In this document: in pieces, positions 54,601 through 64,000 of the stretch | Position numbering within the stretch: position 1 is the first letter of the stretch | Layout of the letters: each line of letters begins with the position of its first letter | Assembly: GCA_937775265.1 (NCBI GenBank) | Contig: CALKBV010000002.1 | Coordinates: 1-64,000 of the forward strand | Length of the DNA: 64,000 bases | From: an uncultured Pseudomonadales bacterium | Lineage (GTDB): Bacteria; Pseudomonadota; Gammaproteobacteria; Pseudomonadales; Azotimanducaceae | Reading direction: 5' to 3' | Notes under the pieces: model-generated | Database searches by the model: none | What the model saw: the letters and a program-made list of their open reading frames with translations, nothing else | Told to the model about the DNA's origin: nothing | Position numbers and translations under genes: made by a program

Positions 54601-57249
54601 GTGCCTACCATATTCGTCGATGATCGTGCTATTGAAGCAAAAACAGGTGACAACCTGCTAGAGGTTCTACTATCGAACGGGATAGACGTCCCGTACTTCT
54701 GCTGGCATCCGGCAATGGGAAGTGTTGGCGCGTGCAGGCAATGCGCTGTTGTTGGCTACGCTAATCCCGACGACACGCGGGGGCGAATAATCATGTCCTG
54801 CATGACGCCAGTGACTGAAGGCGCCCGGTTCTCGGTGGAGGCAGAAAACGCCACCTCGTTCCGCAATTCCGTTGTCGAAAACCTGATGCTGAATCACCCA
54901 CACGACTGCCCTGTCTGCGAGGAAGGCGGGGAATGCCACCTGCAGGACATGACCGTAATGGTTGGCCATAGCGATCGTCGTTACAAGGGCCTTAAAACAA
55001 CTTTTCGGAACCAGTATCTGGGCCCGCTTATCGGCCACGAAATGAACCGCTGCATTACCTGCTACCGGTGCGTTCGTTACTACCAGGATTACGCCGGCGG
55101 CGATGATCTTGCAGCATTTGGGTCCAGAGACAGGGTGTTTTTTGGCCGCGCTGAGCCAGGTGTGCTGGACAACGAATTTTCGGGCAACCTGGTAGAGGTC
55201 TGTCCGACAGGTGTTTTCACAGACAAAACATTATCGAAACACTACAGCCGAAAATGGGACCTGCAGTCTGCCCCTACCGTGTGTCAGGCCTGCTCGTTGG
55301 GTTGCAATACTTATACTTCTGAACGCTATGGCGAAGTTCGCCGCGTACACAATCGCTATCACAATGAGGTGAACGGCTACTTCCTATGTGACCGCGGGCG
55401 GTTCGGCGCGCAGCATGTGAACTCACCCAAGCGTATTCCCGGGGCAGGAATCCGAAATGCAGGTGGTCTGTACGAACCTGTATCGATCGCAGATGCCCTG
55501 GACAAAGTTAAAGGGCTACTGACCGGGAAGGTCATTGGTATTGGATCACCCCGCGCCAGCCTCGAGTCGAATGAGGCCCTGCGTCAACTGGTCGGCGCCG
55601 ATAATTACTGCAACGGCATGACATCAACCGAGCGTGAAATGCACGGCGTCATTCTTGAGGTTCTGGCTAGCAACCTAAGTGTACCAACGATGATGGAGGT
55701 CGAGACCTTCGACGCCATACTGGTCGTTGGTGAGGACGTCACCAATCATGCGCCCAGGCTCGCACTTTCGATCCGGCAAGCCGTTAGAAACATCGGGCAG
55801 CAGTTGGCGGCCGATACCGGCATCAGTCAATGGCACGATGCAGCGGTGCGCGAACTGGAGCAGGACGAGAAAAGCCCGCTGGTCATTCTTTCCCCCATGA
55901 CTGATCGACTGGATGACATTGCCAGTGATACCCATCGTTTGGCACCAAACGATATTGTCTCGATGGTTGAACAAATTATCGAGGCCATTGACGAGGATAA
56001 GCCCTCCGACGCCAAAGATATTGCAAGCACATTGCTGGCGGCAAAACGTCCGCTCATTATTTCAGGTACCAGCCTTAGCAGCCCCAATATTCTGAAGGTT
56101 TCCGCCAACCTCGCTGCTGCGCTTGCAAGGAAAAACCCCAGCACCGGTATTTTTCTGTGTGCCTCAGAGGTCAACAGTGTTGGCGTTGCAATGATCGACA
56201 ACACGGGCAATGCGGAAGAACTTTTGGGCAACAGGTCAGAGACCGTCATCGTGCTGGAAAACGATATCGATACCCGCCTTGGCAGTGCACTGCTTGATGA
56301 GGTGAGAAACCTCGTTGTCATTGACGCAATGGACAACCCAACGACATCGCGTTCCAGCATCGTTCTGCCTGCCGCTTCATTCGCTGAAGCAGAAGGAACC
56401 TTCGTCAACAATGAAGGCAGGGCACAGCGTTCAATGGCAACCTTTAACCCTGCAGGGGACATCACACCTGGCTACCAGCTTCTTAGCGCGCTGGGCGGTG
56501 ATCACTTGTCCGCCAGCGGATGGCAACAAAAGCTGACTGCTGAACATGCTTCGCTTGCCGGGGTAGTGACCTGTGCGCCCGATGAACAATTTCGTATTGA
56601 AGGAAGCCGGATTGCACGCATGACCCACCGTGCCAGTGGCCGCACCGCGATGCTGGCGGATGTTTCCGTGCACGAACCGCAGCAGCCGCTGGATACAGAA
56701 TCACCACTTGCCTTTACCATGGAAGGCAACCAGACAAGGGCTCCCGCGAGTCTGCGCCCCTATACCTGGTCGCCGGGCTGGAATTCCAATCAGTCCATAC
56801 ACAAGTTTCAGGATGAAGTGGGTGGGCCCGATAAATCGGGCACCACCGGTACTCGCCTGTTCACAGGGTCAACCGAGCTGACAGGGTTTGAACTCTCGGA
56901 AGAGGCATCCGCCAACCTGATCGGCCAGGTACACATCTTTGGTAGCGACGAGCTCAGCAATGAGGCTGCAGAATTATCCACGCTGATTCCCCAACCGTAT
57001 GCCCGCATGTCTAGCGCCACCGCCGCCAGCCTGGAGGTCTCTCACCATGACGGCCTTGCCTTCGGCGACATCATCATGACAGTACTGGTGGACGACGAAG
57101 TCGCTGAACGCTGCGTCGTCTATCCAATGATCCCGGGCACCGAGGCCCTTGGGAGCGCGCAGTTATCCGAATTACAAAAAGTAGCAGGTTACACATCGCC
57201 TTCTGACCCACTGCGGCCAAGCCTGATCACCACAGACAGGACAAGTTGA
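54601..57249 (+). CDS. nuoG: NADH-quinone oxidoreductase subunit G
   Basis: An 882-residue iron-sulfur subunit. The N-terminal 2Fe-2S ligands are in [19 protein letters not shown]. The 4Fe-4S ligands follow ([30 protein letters not shown]), and an extra cluster site CQACSLGCN is followed by [10 protein letters not shown]. The latter matches the additional N7 cluster of E. coli-type NuoG. The molybdopterin-like C-terminal domain has lost cofactor residues, as usual. GTG start, three bases after nuoF. Confidence 0.95.
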   Translation: MPTIFVDDRAIEAKTGDNLLEVLLSNGIDVPYFCWHPAMGSVGACRQCAVVGYANPDDTRGRIIMSCMTPVTEGARFSVEAENATSFRNSVVENLMLNHPHDCPVCEEGGECHLQDMTVMVGHSDRRYKGLKTTFRNQYLGPLIGHEMNRCITCYRCVRYYQDYAGGDDLAAFGSRDRVFFGRAEPGVLDNEFSGNLVEVCPTGVFTDKTLSKHYSRKWDLQSAPTVCQACSLGCNTYTSERYGEVRRVHNRYHNEVNGYFLCDRGRFGAQHVNSPKRIPGAGIRNAGGLYEPVSIADALDKVKGLLTGKVIGIGSPRASLESNEALRQLVGADNYCNGMTSTEREMHGVILEVLASNLSVPTMMEVETFDAILVVGEDVTNHAPRLALSIRQAVRNIGQQLAADTGISQWHDAAVRELEQDEKSPLVILSPMTDRLDDIASDTHRLAPNDIVSMVEQIIEAIDEDKPSDAKDIASTLLAAKRPLIISGTSLSSPNILKVSANLAAALARKNPSTGIFLCASEVNSVGVAMIDNTGNAEELLGNRSETVIVLENDIDTRLGSALLDEVRNLVVIDAMDNPTTSRSSIVLPAASFAEAEGTFVNNEGRAQRSMATFNPAGDITPGYQLLSALGGDHLSASGWQQKLTAEHASLAGVVTCAPDEQFRIEGSRIARMTHRASGRTAMLADVSVHEPQQPLDTESPLAFTMEGNQTRAPASLRPYTWSPGWNSNQSIHKFQDEVGGPDKSGTTGTRLFTGSTELTGFELSEEASANLIGQVHIFGSDELSNEAAELSTLIPQPYARMSSATAASLEVSHHDGLAFGDIIMTVLVDDEVAERCVVYPMIPGTEALGSAQLSELQKVAGYTSPSDPLRPSLITTDRTS

Positions 57250-58202
57250 TGGAAGAGCTGTTTATCTATGTTGTGATCTTTGGCACCCTGTTCGGGGTCT
57301 TTGGCGGTGCAGCAATTCTGGTCTGGTTCGAAAGACGACTACTGGGTATCTGGCAGGATCGTCTGGGCCCTAACCGGGTTGGACCCTTCGGTATCGGCCT
57401 GGCATTAGCGGACATCATCAAGCTGTTCGCAAAAGAAGACTGGATACCACCCTTTGCTGATCGGTTCGTGTTTGTGTTCGCGCCAACCGCCATTGTTATG
57501 GCCATGCTGCTGGGGTTTGCTGTCGTCCCCTATGCGCCCGGTATCCATATCGCGAACCTTAATATCGGATTGCTGTTCTTTCTCGGCATGACCTCTCTCG
57601 CCGTTTACAGCGTGTTGCTGGGCGGCCTCGCGTCCAATAACAAATACGCTCTGCTGGGCGGCCTGCGAAGTGCAGCACAAATGGTCAGCTACGAAGTATT
57701 CATGGGCCTTTCTTTAATGGGCGTTGTCATGCTGACGGGTTCATTTAGTCTTGTAGACATCGTCCACTGGCAGGCAGACAACTACTGGTTCGTGATACCG
57801 CAGTTTATTGGCTTTGTGGTGTTCGTGATTGCCGGAATTGCGGAAAGCCACCGCCTGCCGTTTGACCTGCCTGAAGCAGAACACGAATTAGTAGCCGGAT
57901 TTCATACAGAATATTCAGGCATGAAGTTCGGCATGTTCATGGTGGGCGAGTATCTGGGACTAATCCTGATCTCATGCATGATTGTGACTATCTTCTTCGG
58001 TGGTTGGCTTGGCCCTGCATTCCTGCCCCCGTTTATCTGGTTTTTTATCAAGTCGTTCGCCTTTATTTGCTTCTTTATTCTTCTAAGGGCAGCCATACCA
58101 CGACCACGATATGACCAGCTGATGTCATTCGGGTGGAAGTTCATGCTGCCCCTGACACTGATCAATCTTCTTGCGACTGGAGCCATCGTGTTATGGATAT
58201 GA
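57249..58202 (+). CDS. nuoH: NADH-quinone oxidoreductase subunit H
   Basis: A 317-residue membrane subunit with eight helices. It forms the quinone chamber with NuoB and NuoCD. Signatures are [23 protein letters not shown] and the acidic loop [30 protein letters not shown]. The ATG overlaps the nuoG stop. Charged residues that link quinone reduction to proton pumping appear conserved. Confidence 0.97.
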   Translation: MEELFIYVVIFGTLFGVFGGAAILVWFERRLLGIWQDRLGPNRVGPFGIGLALADIIKLFAKEDWIPPFADRFVFVFAPTAIVMAMLLGFAVVPYAPGIHIANLNIGLLFFLGMTSLAVYSVLLGGLASNNKYALLGGLRSAAQMVSYEVFMGLSLMGVVMLTGSFSLVDIVHWQADNYWFVIPQFIGFVVFVIAGIAESHRLPFDLPEAEHELVAGFHTEYSGMKFGMFMVGEYLGLILISCMIVTIFFGGWLGPAFLPPFIWFFIKSFAFICFFILLRAAIPRPRYDQLMSFGWKFMLPLTLINLLATGAIVLWI

Positions 58203-58729
58203 TTCTGAAAGCTATCTGGAGCCAACTGGTTACCCTGTTCGAGGTGCTCCGACATACGTTCACGAAAGCCGACACAGTTGAGTATCCAGAGGAGATGCCG
58301 TATCTCGCGCCTCGCTATCGCGGCCGCATTGTACTGACCCGTGACCCCGACGGCGAAGAGCGATGCGTTGCCTGCAACCTTTGTGCTGTGGTCTGCCCCG
58401 TCGATTGTATTGCTCTGCAGAAAACGGAAGACGATCACGGCCGCTGGTATCCGGAATTTTTCAGAATCAATTTCTCGCGCTGCATCATGTGTGGCATGTG
58501 CGAGGAGGCCTGCCCAACCTACGCCATCCAGCTCACGCCTGATTTTGAAATGTGTGAATACGACAGGCAAAACATGGTTTACGAAAAGGAGCACCTGCTG
58601 ATCAGTGGCCAGGGCAAATACCATGGATACAGCTTTTACAATGTCAGCGGCAAATCGATCGAGGATAAAGACAAGGGTGAGGCCCGGAACGAAGCACCAC
58701 CTGTCGATGTAAGGAGCCTCTTACCATGA
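58193..58729 (+). CDS. nuoI: NADH-quinone oxidoreductase subunit I
   Basis: A 178-residue subunit with two 4Fe-4S clusters (N6a and N6b). The ligand sets are [15 protein letters not shown] and [15 protein letters not shown]. It bridges NuoG and NuoB in the electron wire. The ATG at 58193 lies inside the end of nuoH in another frame; ATG 58199 is an alternative. The upstream-open part of the frame is not coding. Confidence 0.96.
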   Translation: MDMILKAIWSQLVTLFEVLRHTFTKADTVEYPEEMPYLAPRYRGRIVLTRDPDGEERCVACNLCAVVCPVDCIALQKTEDDHGRWYPEFFRINFSRCIMCGMCEEACPTYAIQLTPDFEMCEYDRQNMVYEKEHLLISGQGKYHGYSFYNVSGKSIEDKDKGEARNEAPPVDVRSLLP

Positions 58730-58744
58730 TACTGGAACTATAAA

Positions 58745-59303
58745 ATGCTTGAGCTGGGACTATTCTATATCGCTGCGACCGTATCGCTGATCTCCACCGT
58801 CCTCGCGGTGACTCGGTATAACGCGGCGCACGCACTTATCTACTTGATCATCTCCCTGCTTGCGTCCGCCATCATTTTTTACCTGGTGGGCGCGCCCTTT
58901 GCCGCTGTGCTGGAAGTCGTGATTTATGCTGGCGCCATTATGGTGCTATTCGTCTTTGTCATCATGCTGCTGAACCTGGGTCAATCAGGTGACGTCGCTG
59001 AACATGTGCTGCTCCGACCTGGGATGTGGATAATTCCTTCACTACTCTGCGTGATACTGTTCATTGAGATCGTCTATGTCCTGCAAAGCAGCGAGCGTCT
59101 TCTCGAACGGGATGGTCGTTGGACCCAAAGAAGTCGGGTTGGAACTTTTTGGACCTTATGTTCTGGCTGTAGAGATCGCCTCTATGCTGCTACTCGCAGG
59201 TCTGGTAGGCGCCTATCACCTGGGACGGCGTTATTTTACTGATGTCAGGGACGTGCCCACTGCGCAACCTCTAGCCGCTGTGTCGGGAGACGACCATGAA
59301 TGA
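58745..59303 (+). CDS. nuoJ: NADH-quinone oxidoreductase subunit J, frame broken once
   Basis: The first part (58745 to about 59098) encodes the usual NuoJ membrane region: [25 protein letters not shown] and [21 protein letters not shown]. The rest ([39 protein letters not shown]) continues in another frame to 59303. The shift near 59095-59105 equals one extra base (or two missing) in cgtcttctcg. All of NuoJ is recognisable on the two sides and the operon is otherwise intact. An assembly or sequencing error is therefore more likely than true loss. It overlaps nuoK by 8 bases. Confidence 0.85.
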
Positions 59304-59613
59304 AGCCATCGTCATCCCCATGGAACACGGCCTGCTGCTGGCGGGCATTCTATTCCTGATTGGTCTGCTGGGTGTTCTGGTACGCCGCAACATTATCCTC
59401 ATTCTGATGTCCCTGGAGATCATGCTGAACGCCTGCGGGCTCGCGTTTATTGTCGCCGGCGCTCATTGGGGAGTCGCCGACGGACAGATCATGTTCATGC
59501 TCATACTAAGCATCGCCGCCGCTGAGGTCTCGGTTGGCCTTGGTTTGCTACTACAAGCCCATCGTCGCTTCGGTTCGTTGGATGTTGATCAAGCAAGCAG
59601 GATGCAGGGGTAA
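59296..59613 (+). CDS. nuoK: NADH-quinone oxidoreductase subunit K
   Basis: A 105-residue subunit with three helices. The signatures [24 protein letters not shown] and [17 protein letters not shown] carry the two conserved Glu residues needed for proton transfer. Related to MnhC/MrpC of antiporters. Starts within the end of nuoJ. Confidence 0.96.
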   Translation: MNEAIVIPMEHGLLLAGILFLIGLLGVLVRRNIILILMSLEIMLNACGLAFIVAGAHWGVADGQIMFMLILSIAAAEVSVGLGLLLQAHRRFGSLDVDQASRMQG

Positions 59614-59617
59614 TATA

Positions 59618-61468
59618 ATGGCAGACTATATCTACCTCATCCCGCTGTTACCCTTAATGGGGTTCCTGCTGCTATTCACCACGCTGGGCAATCTTCCGAA
59701 AGCACTGGTTGCCCTGGTGGGCGTTGGCAGCGTCGCGAGTTCAGCTATGCTCGTTTTGCTCACTGCACTCGAATTCATGACCTTACGAGAACCACTTAGC
59801 ACCACGTTATATACGTGGATCAATGTTGGTGGCTTCAGCCCCTTCGTCAGCTTCTACGTAGACGGACTAACGCTGACCATGCTGTCCGTGATTACCGGCG
59901 TGGGTCTGCTGATCCACATCTACTCGTCACTCTTTATGCTGGACGACAAGGATTACTCCCGGTTTTTCAGCTACATGAACCTGTTTGTATTCGCCATGCT
60001 GGTACTGGTACTGGCCGACAACCTGCTCCTGCTGTTTGTCGGTTGGGAAGGCGTGGGTTTATGCAGCTACCTTTTGGTGGGGTTCTGGCACGAAGATAGC
60101 GCCAATGGCGCCGCAGCAAGAAAAGCGTTCATCGTCACCAGGGTTGGCGACACGGCGATGGCGATTGGCATGTTCCTGTTATTCGCGCATCTAGGCACAC
60201 TCGATTTTGCACCCATGACTGCCGCAGCAATTAGTCAGTGGCCTGAAGGAAGCCCGATATTAACAATCGCCTGTCTGTTACTGCTTGGTGGCGCGGTCGG
60301 CAAATCCGCTCAGCTGCCACTACAAACCTGGTTACCGGATGCCATGGCGGGTCCAACACCAGTCAGTGCGTTGATTCACGCGGCCACCATGGTGACCGCG
60401 GGCGTTTACTTGATCGCCCGGACACACGACCTCTTCCTGTTGTCACCCTTCGCCCTGAACACTGTTGCAGTAATAGGGGCTGCTACTTTGCTTATGGCCG
60501 CGTTCACCGCCATCACTCAACATGACATCAAGCGAATCCTTGCCTACTCTACAATCAGCCAGATTGGTTACATGTTCCTGGCGCTGGGAGTTGGCGCATG
60601 GGCATCCAGCATCTTCCACCTGATGACCCACGCCTTTTTCAAGGCCTTGTTGTTTCTTGCCGCAGGCGCCGTCATCTACTCGCTACACCACGAGCACAAT
60701 ATTTTTAAAATGGGCGGGCTGCGCAAGAAACTCCCCGTGGCATTCTGGAGCTTCCTGATTGGCAGCGCTGCATTGGCGGCGCTACCTTTCACTTCCGGAT
60801 TTTACTCCAAGGACGCCATTTTACTGTCAGCTTATGAGAACGCGTGGCAAGGTCCCCTGCTCTGGGGCATAGGGTTGCTCGGCGCCCTGCTTACCTCCAT
60901 CTACAGTTTCCGTCTGGTTTTTATCGTGTTCTTCGGCGAGGTAAAAACAGAGCCCTCCCAGCCCGCTGGCTGGCTGATGGCAGCGCCATTACTTGTCCTT
61001 TGCCTGCTTGCGCTGGTGGGTGGATTCATCGTGATACCGGTCATGGACGTATTCCCTGCGGCGACGGGACCGGCTCACGACGGCCTGATAGCGATCATTA
61101 CGCCTGCGGTCCCCATCGTTGGCGTGGTCATTGCCTACCTTATTTTTCTGTCACACAGCATCGACATCTCTCCCTGGACCGATTCCAAAATTGGTAAGGC
61201 GCTTAACCGGTTCTGGTTTTCACACTGGGCAATGGACTGGTTATACGACACCTTTATCGTAAAACCGTATGCGTGGATGGCACACGTCAATCGAATGGAT
61301 ATCGTCGACTGGTTCTACAACTTCACCGCCGATGTGGTCCGCTTCCTTCATGATCAGACTACCCAAAGCCAGACAGGGCAGCTGCGCACCTATGCCGGGG
61401 TGATGGTCCTGGGCCTGGCAGCCATAACGGCCATTGCGCTCTTCTCCGGTGGAGGCACGGCACCATGA
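59618..61468 (+). CDS. nuoL: NADH-quinone oxidoreductase subunit L
   Basis: A 616-residue antiporter-like subunit, the most distal proton pump. Key motifs are LLFVGWEGVGLCSYLLVGFW (conserved Glu), LPLQTWLPDAMAGPTPVSALIHAATMVTAGVYLIAR and HDIKRILAYSTISQIGYM (key Lys). The C-terminal amphipathic lateral helix and last helix run to about 610. The ATG at 59618 is chosen over an upstream one because it starts the first membrane helix; it lies four bases after nuoK. Confidence 0.97.
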   Translation: MADYIYLIPLLPLMGFLLLFTTLGNLPKALVALVGVGSVASSAMLVLLTALEFMTLREPLSTTLYTWINVGGFSPFVSFYVDGLTLTMLSVITGVGLLIHIYSSLFMLDDKDYSRFFSYMNLFVFAMLVLVLADNLLLLFVGWEGVGLCSYLLVGFWHEDSANGAAARKAFIVTRVGDTAMAIGMFLLFAHLGTLDFAPMTAAAISQWPEGSPILTIACLLLLGGAVGKSAQLPLQTWLPDAMAGPTPVSALIHAATMVTAGVYLIARTHDLFLLSPFALNTVAVIGAATLLMAAFTAITQHDIKRILAYSTISQIGYMFLALGVGAWASSIFHLMTHAFFKALLFLAAGAVIYSLHHEHNIFKMGGLRKKLPVAFWSFLIGSAALAALPFTSGFYSKDAILLSAYENAWQGPLLWGIGLLGALLTSIYSFRLVFIVFFGEVKTEPSQPAGWLMAAPLLVLCLLALVGGFIVIPVMDVFPAATGPAHDGLIAIITPAVPIVGVVIAYLIFLSHSIDISPWTDSKIGKALNRFWFSHWAMDWLYDTFIVKPYAWMAHVNRMDIVDWFYNFTADVVRFLHDQTTQSQTGQLRTYAGVMVLGLAAITAIALFSGGGTAP

Positions 61469-62997
61469 CGATGATCCTGATCATGCTGACCCTGTTCATC
61501 GGCGGGCTTGCTGCCTGGATGATCGAAGGCTGGAACCGCGACCTGCCCCGTTGGATATCAATTGCCAGCATTACACTTGCCGCCCTGTTACTGGTACCGC
61601 TATTGGATGCGCCTGTCGAGATGCTACCGCTGGCTCATGGGGTCAGCGCCCCCTGGCTGGAATACATCAACGTGCCCTGGATTCCACGTTTTGGCATCAG
61701 CTTTGTATTTGCCATTGACGGCCTGAGCCTGCTGCTGGTGGCGCTAACGATCTTCCTTGGTTTCGTCGCGGTACTGTCTTCCTGGAGTGAAATAGAAAAA
61801 CGCCCGGGCTTTTTTCAGTTCAACCTGATGTGGACACTGGCGGGCGTCGTAGGCGTTTTTGTCTCTTTAGACCTGTTCCTGTTTTTCTTCTTCTGGGAAG
61901 TGATGCTGATCCCCATGTACTTGCTAATCGCCATTTGGGGACATGAAAAGAAATCCTATGCGGCGATGAAGTTCTTCCTGTTTACCCAGGTCAGTGGTCT
62001 GATCATGCTAGTCGCCATTCTTGCGCTCGTACTCGTCCACTACAGCCAGAGCGGCGTCCTGACGTTCAACTATTTCGACCTGTTGGGACACAGCATCGAT
62101 CCCGATCTGGCTTTCTGGATGATGTGTGGTTTCTTTGTTGCCTTCGTGGTCAAGCTGCCGGGCTTCCCGTTCCATTCATGGCTACCAGACGCACATACCC
62201 AGGCGCCTACCGCTGCCAGTGTCCTGCTAGCGGGCATCCTCCTTAAGACTGGCGCATATGGGTTGATTCGATTCACGGTGCCATTGTTCCCGGATGCGGC
62301 GGCGGAAATTTCCACCCTTGCAATGTCGTTAGGCGCCATTGGCATACTCTACGGTGCACTGCTGGCCTTTGGCCAATCAGACTTCAAGCGGTTGGTCGCT
62401 TACAGCAGCGTGAGCCACATGGGGTTCGTGCTGGTTGGTGTGTTTGCGTGGACCGAACTATCCATTCAGGGGTCAGTCATGCAGATGGTTGCGCACGGTT
62501 TCTCCACGGCAGCCCTGTTCATGATTGCCGGAGCACTACAACATCGATTACATACCCGGAACATGAATGAGATGGGCGGACTCTGGCAGGAAGCGCCCAG
62601 GATGGGTGCTATCGCTATGTTCTTTATTGTCGCCTCGCTTGGCATGCCCGGCCTTGGGAACTTCGTTGGCGAGTTCCTGATCCTGCTCGGCGCATTCGCC
62701 GTAAACAAGTGGATCACCATCCTGGCAACTCTCGGACTTGTAACCGGCGCCATGTACGCGCTGATGTCGTTACAGAAGGTTTTCCAGGGCGAAAGGGAAT
62801 ATCCCCACAAAAATGGAGGCATCAGTATGCCTGACTTCGGCATGCGCGAGATGATTGCCATGATCCCCATGATGATAGGGCTCATCTATATTGGCGTTTA
62901 CCCTCAACCTGTATTCGATCTGGTGAATCCGGTGCTTGCGAGCCTGTATGAGTTAACGGGTACCAATAACAAAACCTGGGTTGGGGTGCTGCCATGA
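61465..62997 (+). CDS. nuoM: NADH-quinone oxidoreductase subunit M
   Basis: A 510-residue antiporter-like subunit. It shows FFFFWEVMLIPMYLLIAIWGHE (conserved Glu), FPFHSWLPDAHTQAPTAASVLLAGILLKTGAYGLIR and SDFKRLVAYSSVSHMGFV. Fourteen helices expected; length normal. Its ATG overlaps the nuoL stop by four bases, and its stop overlaps nuoN. Confidence 0.97.
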   Translation: MTMILIMLTLFIGGLAAWMIEGWNRDLPRWISIASITLAALLLVPLLDAPVEMLPLAHGVSAPWLEYINVPWIPRFGISFVFAIDGLSLLLVALTIFLGFVAVLSSWSEIEKRPGFFQFNLMWTLAGVVGVFVSLDLFLFFFFWEVMLIPMYLLIAIWGHEKKSYAAMKFFLFTQVSGLIMLVAILALVLVHYSQSGVLTFNYFDLLGHSIDPDLAFWMMCGFFVAFVVKLPGFPFHSWLPDAHTQAPTAASVLLAGILLKTGAYGLIRFTVPLFPDAAAEISTLAMSLGAIGILYGALLAFGQSDFKRLVAYSSVSHMGFVLVGVFAWTELSIQGSVMQMVAHGFSTAALFMIAGALQHRLHTRNMNEMGGLWQEAPRMGAIAMFFIVASLGMPGLGNFVGEFLILLGAFAVNKWITILATLGLVTGAMYALMSLQKVFQGEREYPHKNGGISMPDFGMREMIAMIPMMIGLIYIGVYPQPVFDLVNPVLASLYELTGTNNKTWVGVLP

Positions 62998-64000
62998 TCA
63001 CCACCGACCTGCTTGCACTGCTGCCAATCATCACGCTGACGGGCGTCATCCTGGTTGTCATGATGGTCATCGCCTTCGCCAGGAACCTGGCATTGACCTG
63101 CCTCTGCTGCTCCATCGGCCTGGCGCTGACGCTCGCCGCCATCGCCTGGGTCAGTATCAACCTGGAGCCTCAGTATGTGACGCCACTGATCGTGGTTGAT
63201 GAGTATGCCCTGCTCTTTTCCAGCATCATCGTCATCGGCGCCTTCTTCATCTGTCTGCTGGCATACAGTTACCACGCTGACCGCGGTGAAAATCAGGACG
63301 AGTATCTGATGCTGATGCTCCTATCTACCCTGGGTGGCATCATACTCGCTCACAGCGCTCACTTTGCATCCTTCATTCTGGGCCTGGAACTGGTTGGTGT
63401 TTCGCTTTATGCGATGATTTCCTACCCGGTCCGCGGATTTTTCAGCCTTGAAGCTGCGCTGAAGTACCTCATCCTCTCCGGGGTGTCGTCCGCCACCTTA
63501 CTGTTTGGTATCGCATTCCTGTTTGCCGTTACCGGAAGCCTGTCGTTCCAAGGTATGGCAGATGCAACTGCCCACATGGAACACGCCAGTGTGTTTGTCC
63601 TGATCGGCGCGACTTTTGTACTTGCTGGTATCGCGTTCAAGTTATCTCTGGCTCCTTTCCACATGTGGACGCCGGATGTTTACGAGGGTGCACCTGCACC
63701 AACCACAGCATTCCTTGCGACGGTTTCCAAAGGCGGTATCTTTGCGGTGCTGCTGCGCTTCTTTGTGTCATTCGATGGTTTTAGGTTCGAAGCGATTCTG
63801 GAATCACTGTTCTGGGTTGCACTCCTTTCAATCCTCGTCGGCAATATACTGGCCTTAATGCAGGACAAGATAAAACGAGTGCTTGCTTACTCTTCGATCG
63901 CGCACATTGGTTACCTGCTGGTTGGGTTCCTTGCGGCCAGTGCAGTGGGCGGCAAGCAGCTTGCCATAGAAGCCAGCATGTTCTTCCTGATCGCCTATTT
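62994..64000 (+). CDS. nuoN: NADH-quinone oxidoreductase subunit N (partial, runs off the window)
   Basis: The third antiporter-like subunit; the first 335 residues are present and the frame is open at the window end. The ATG at 62994 overlaps the nuoM stop in an ATGA. Landmarks are FILGLELVGVSLYAMISY (conserved Glu), FKLSLAPFHMWTPDVYEGAPAPTTAFLATVSKGG and DKIKRVLAYSSIAHIGYLLVGF. A full protein would be about 480 residues. Confidence 0.97.
   Translation, partial: MITTDLLALLPIITLTGVILVVMMVIAFARNLALTCLCCSIGLALTLAAIAWVSINLEPQYVTPLIVVDEYALLFSSIIVIGAFFICLLAYSYHADRGENQDEYLMLMLLSTLGGIILAHSAHFASFILGLELVGVSLYAMISYPVRGFFSLEAALKYLILSGVSSATLLFGIAFLFAVTGSLSFQGMADATAHMEHASVFVLIGATFVLAGIAFKLSLAPFHMWTPDVYEGAPAPTTAFLATVSKGGIFAVLLRFFVSFDGFRFEAILESLFWVALLSILVGNILALMQDKIKRVLAYSSIAHIGYLLVGFLAASAVGGKQLAIEASMFFLIAY

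Noticed and set aside
59080-59120. Programmed frameshifting in nuoJ
   Set aside because: There is no recognised slippery site or stimulatory hairpin, and other single-base indels in the window point to error.

Overview
The window reads as a chromosomal segment of a free-living, probably marine or aquatic gammaproteobacterium. The evidence is a fused nuoCD gene inside a complete-order nuoA-to-nuoN operon, a DUF5062 protein, TonB-dependent iron uptake, and many lipid-, aromatic- and apocarotenoid-type catabolic enzymes. Nothing in the window fixes a genus. Several genes carry single-base indels, some in short homopolymers (the repeat protein near 20.7-22.5 kb, a serine hydrolase at 45.2-46.4 kb, nuoJ). 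That could be uncorrected sequencing error or real decay.

Layout. 0-5.7 kb: an exported FG-GAP protein, a CIA30-domain protein, an amidohydrolase, an alpha/beta hydrolase and an NTF2-like protein. 6-13.5 kb: a PaaK-type CoA ligase, an enoyl-CoA hydratase, an exported RidA-like protein, a Tat-exported class V aminotransferase-fold enzyme, a DUF5916 outer-membrane protein and a LysE exporter. 13.6-15.5 kb: a two-gene unit of a GST-like protein and a CmcJ/NvfI-family oxidoreductase whose conserved N-terminus seems to begin at a rare AUC codon. 15.6-16.3 kb: a rearrangement scar where a 332-nt copy of part of the DUF5916 gene is joined to a truncated NTF2-like gene. 16.4-22.9 kb: a type I secretion module. 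Its ABC exporter and an unusual cyclic-nucleotide-binding/HlyD fusion lie divergent from an acidic repeat protein (two 83-residue Ala/Glu units, about 23 tandem 13-residue units, and an RTX-like motif), the probable substrate. 23-29 kb: MFS transporter, a histone-deacetylase-family remnant, cupin, alpha/beta hydrolase and amidohydrolase. 29.5-35.6 kb: an iron-uptake-like operon (DUF4856 lipoprotein, imelysin lipoprotein, TonB receptor, fatty-acid hydroxylase) with an internal terminator. 36.1-37.3 kb: a membrane-anchored thioredoxin/AhpC-fold protein with an in-frame UGA at the first position of its redox CxxC and a bacterial SECIS-like hairpin just after it, then tRNA-Leu(CAA). 37.4-41.7 kb: a FetB-like permease, small membrane proteins, two exported paralogues and DUF5062. 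41.7-49.8 kb: a catabolic group (nitronate monooxygenase, carotenoid/stilbene oxygenase, methyltransferase, broken serine hydrolase, two SDRs, an FAD dehydrogenase). 49.9-64 kb: the nuo operon for respiratory complex I, preceded by a 24-codon leader ORF and cut by the window end inside nuoN.

The most interesting items are the likely selenoprotein (36.1-36.9 kb), the type I secretion module with its cNMP-HlyD fusion and repeat substrate (16.4-22.9 kb), the possible AUC start of the CmcJ-family gene, and the attenuator-like leader before the nitronate monooxygenase.
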